Of a DNA stretch of 5,482 nucleotides, positions 4,594 to 5,482 are shown one piece after another. The notes under the pieces are model-generated. The model did no database searches. It had not been told where the DNA came from and saw only the letters and a list, made by a program, of their open reading frames with translations. Origin of the DNA: Alphaproteobacteria bacterium (lineage in GTDB: Bacteria; Pseudomonadota; Alphaproteobacteria; Rhizobiales; Aestuariivirgaceae); NCBI GenBank assembly GCA_026400595.1, contig JAPLOT010000549.1:1-5482 (forward strand), written 5' to 3'. Each line of letters begins with the position of its first letter. Position 1 is the first letter of the stretch. Both the position numbers and the translations under genes were made by a program.

Positions 4594-5482
4594 TCAGGCC
4601 GCGCCGCCGCCTGCCGTGCGGCTCCAGGCCTCGCAGCAGCCCTTGGCCAGTTCGCGTACGCGCAGGATATAGGCCTGGCGCTCGGTCACCGAGATCACGC
4701 CGCGCGCATCCAGCAAGTTGAAGGTGTGGGAGGCCTTGATGCACTGGTCGTAGGCGGGAAGCGCCAGCGCATGTCTGCCGTCCGTCTCGCCCGCCACCAG
4801 CAGCGCCTTGCACTCGGCTTCGGCATCGATGAAGTGCTGCAGCAACGCATCCGTATTGGCGTATTCGAAATTGAAGCGCGAGTATTCCTGCTCGGCCTGC
4901 AGGAAGACGTCGCCATAGGTGATGCGCCCCTCGCCGTCCGGCCTGCCGTTGAAGTTCAGGTCATAGACATTGTCCACGCCCTGCACATACATGGCCAGGC
5001 GTTCGAGCCCGTAGGTGAGTTCGCCCGACACGGGATGGCAATCGAGGCCGCCCACCTGCTGGAAATAGGTGAACTGCGACACTTCCATGCCATCGCACCA
5101 GACTTCCCAGCCCAGGCCCCAGGCGCCCAGCGTGGGGCTCTCCCAGTCGTCCTCGACGAAGCGGATGTCATGCAGGCTGCGGTCGATTCCGATCGCCTCC
5201 AGCGAGCCCAGATAGAGATCCTGCAGATCGGGCGGCGACGGCTTGATGATCACCTGATACTGGTAGTAGTGCTGCAGGCGGTTGGGGTTCTCGCCATAGC
5301 GGCCATCCTTGGGGCGGCGCGACGGCTGCACATAGGCGGCCGCCCAGGGGCGCGGCCCCACCGACCGCAGCGTGGTGGCCGGATGGAAGGTGCCGGCGCC
5401 CACTTCCATGTCATAGGGCTGGAGAATCACGCAGCCCTTCTCGCCCCAGTACTGATGGAGCGTGAGGATGAGATCCTGGAAT
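4594..5482 (-). CDS. glyQ: Glycyl-tRNA synthetase alpha subunit (start just outside window)
   Basis: GlyQ is the catalytic subunit of the cytosolic alpha2-beta2 class II synthetase: it activates glycine with ATP and, with GlyS, charges tRNA-Gly. About 295 residues are visible. The frame runs to the window edge with FQDLILTLHQYWGEKGC, which matches E. coli GlyQ from about residue 9, so only some eight residues are missing. A GTG at 5428-5430 lies inside this conserved block and is not the start. Visible hallmarks, counted from the edge, are ILQPYDMEVGAGTFHP (19-34), YVQPSRRPKDGRYGENPNR (50-68), the motif 2 region FVEDDWESPTLGAWGLG (108-124) and the motif 3 region GELTYGLERLAMY (153-165). Near the end, HTFNLLDARGVISVTERQ is also typical. 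The TGA at 4596-4594 gives a normal-length C-terminus. It appears intact, unlike its partner glyS. Confidence 0.97.
   Translation of the reverse strand, partial: FQDLILTLHQYWGEKGCVILQPYDMEVGAGTFHPATTLRSVGPRPWAAAYVQPSRRPKDGRYGENPNRLQHYYQYQVIIKPSPPDLQDLYLGSLEAIGIDRSLHDIRFVEDDWESPTLGAWGLGWEVWCDGMEVSQFTYFQQVGGLDCHPVSGELTYGLERLAMYVQGVDNVYDLNFNGRPDGEGRITYGDVFLQAEQEYSRFNFEYANTDALLQHFIDAEAECKALLVAGETDGRHALALPAYDQCIKASHTFNLLDARGVISVTERQAYILRVRELAKGCCEAWSRTAGGGAA

Noticed and set aside
4137..4721. Plus-strand frames opposite the CDGSH gene and the glyQ end
   Set aside because: The repeated CGC/CCG-rich translation is a by-product of the minus-strand coding and has no ribosome binding site or domain.
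1..5482. CRISPR array, tRNA, rRNA or a defence/secretion system
   Set aside because: I saw no regularly spaced repeats, no tRNA cloverleaf signature and no genes of such systems; the gene content is housekeeping plus one transporter and one sensor remnant.

Overview
This 5.5 kb window is high-GC bacterial DNA, by eye roughly 65% G+C. It is most likely from an alphaproteobacterium, perhaps Hyphomicrobiales or a relative. The grounds are the split alpha2-beta2 glycyl-tRNA synthetase (glyQ, glyS), the style of the proteins, and ppdK lying downstream of glyQ/glyS, an arrangement I recall from rhizobia. The species cannot be named from the sequence.

Reading leftward on the minus strand from the right edge, the order is: glyQ (alpha subunit, cut by the window edge just inside its N-terminus), a 79-residue protein with two CDGSH iron-sulfur motifs, and glyS (beta subunit). 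These three are spaced 54 and 71 bp apart, each of the last two has a clear ribosome binding site, and they look like one transcription unit. Next come a short plus-strand remnant of a two-helix membrane sensor protein, a complete 409-residue major facilitator transporter (minus), and the first 81 codons of ppdK (pyruvate, phosphate dikinase; minus), which runs off the left edge.

The most notable feature is damage. glyS is not one open frame. The N-terminal reading is convincing to about residue 496, then runs about 25 codons out of register to a stop, while the C-terminal anticodon-binding part continues in another frame. By comparison with E. coli GlyS, roughly 30 to 40 residues are missing at the junction, which sits in a patch of distinctly lower G+C (2701-2790). 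The neighbouring sensor gene has the same kind of injury: a frame break near 1940-1965, apparent loss of much of its periplasmic region, and no signalling domain after its second membrane helix. A REP-like double palindrome lies between the 3' ends of these two convergent broken genes. Either the locus is decaying (glyS loss should be lethal without a second copy) or the sequence has local assembly errors. The window alone cannot decide.

Functionally the window joins translation (glycine charging), a small Fe-S protein of unknown role, and pyruvate/PEP metabolism (ppdK) next to a transporter resembling the monocarboxylate-type MFS. I found no tRNA, rRNA, CRISPR array, insertion sequence or convincing new multi-gene system.
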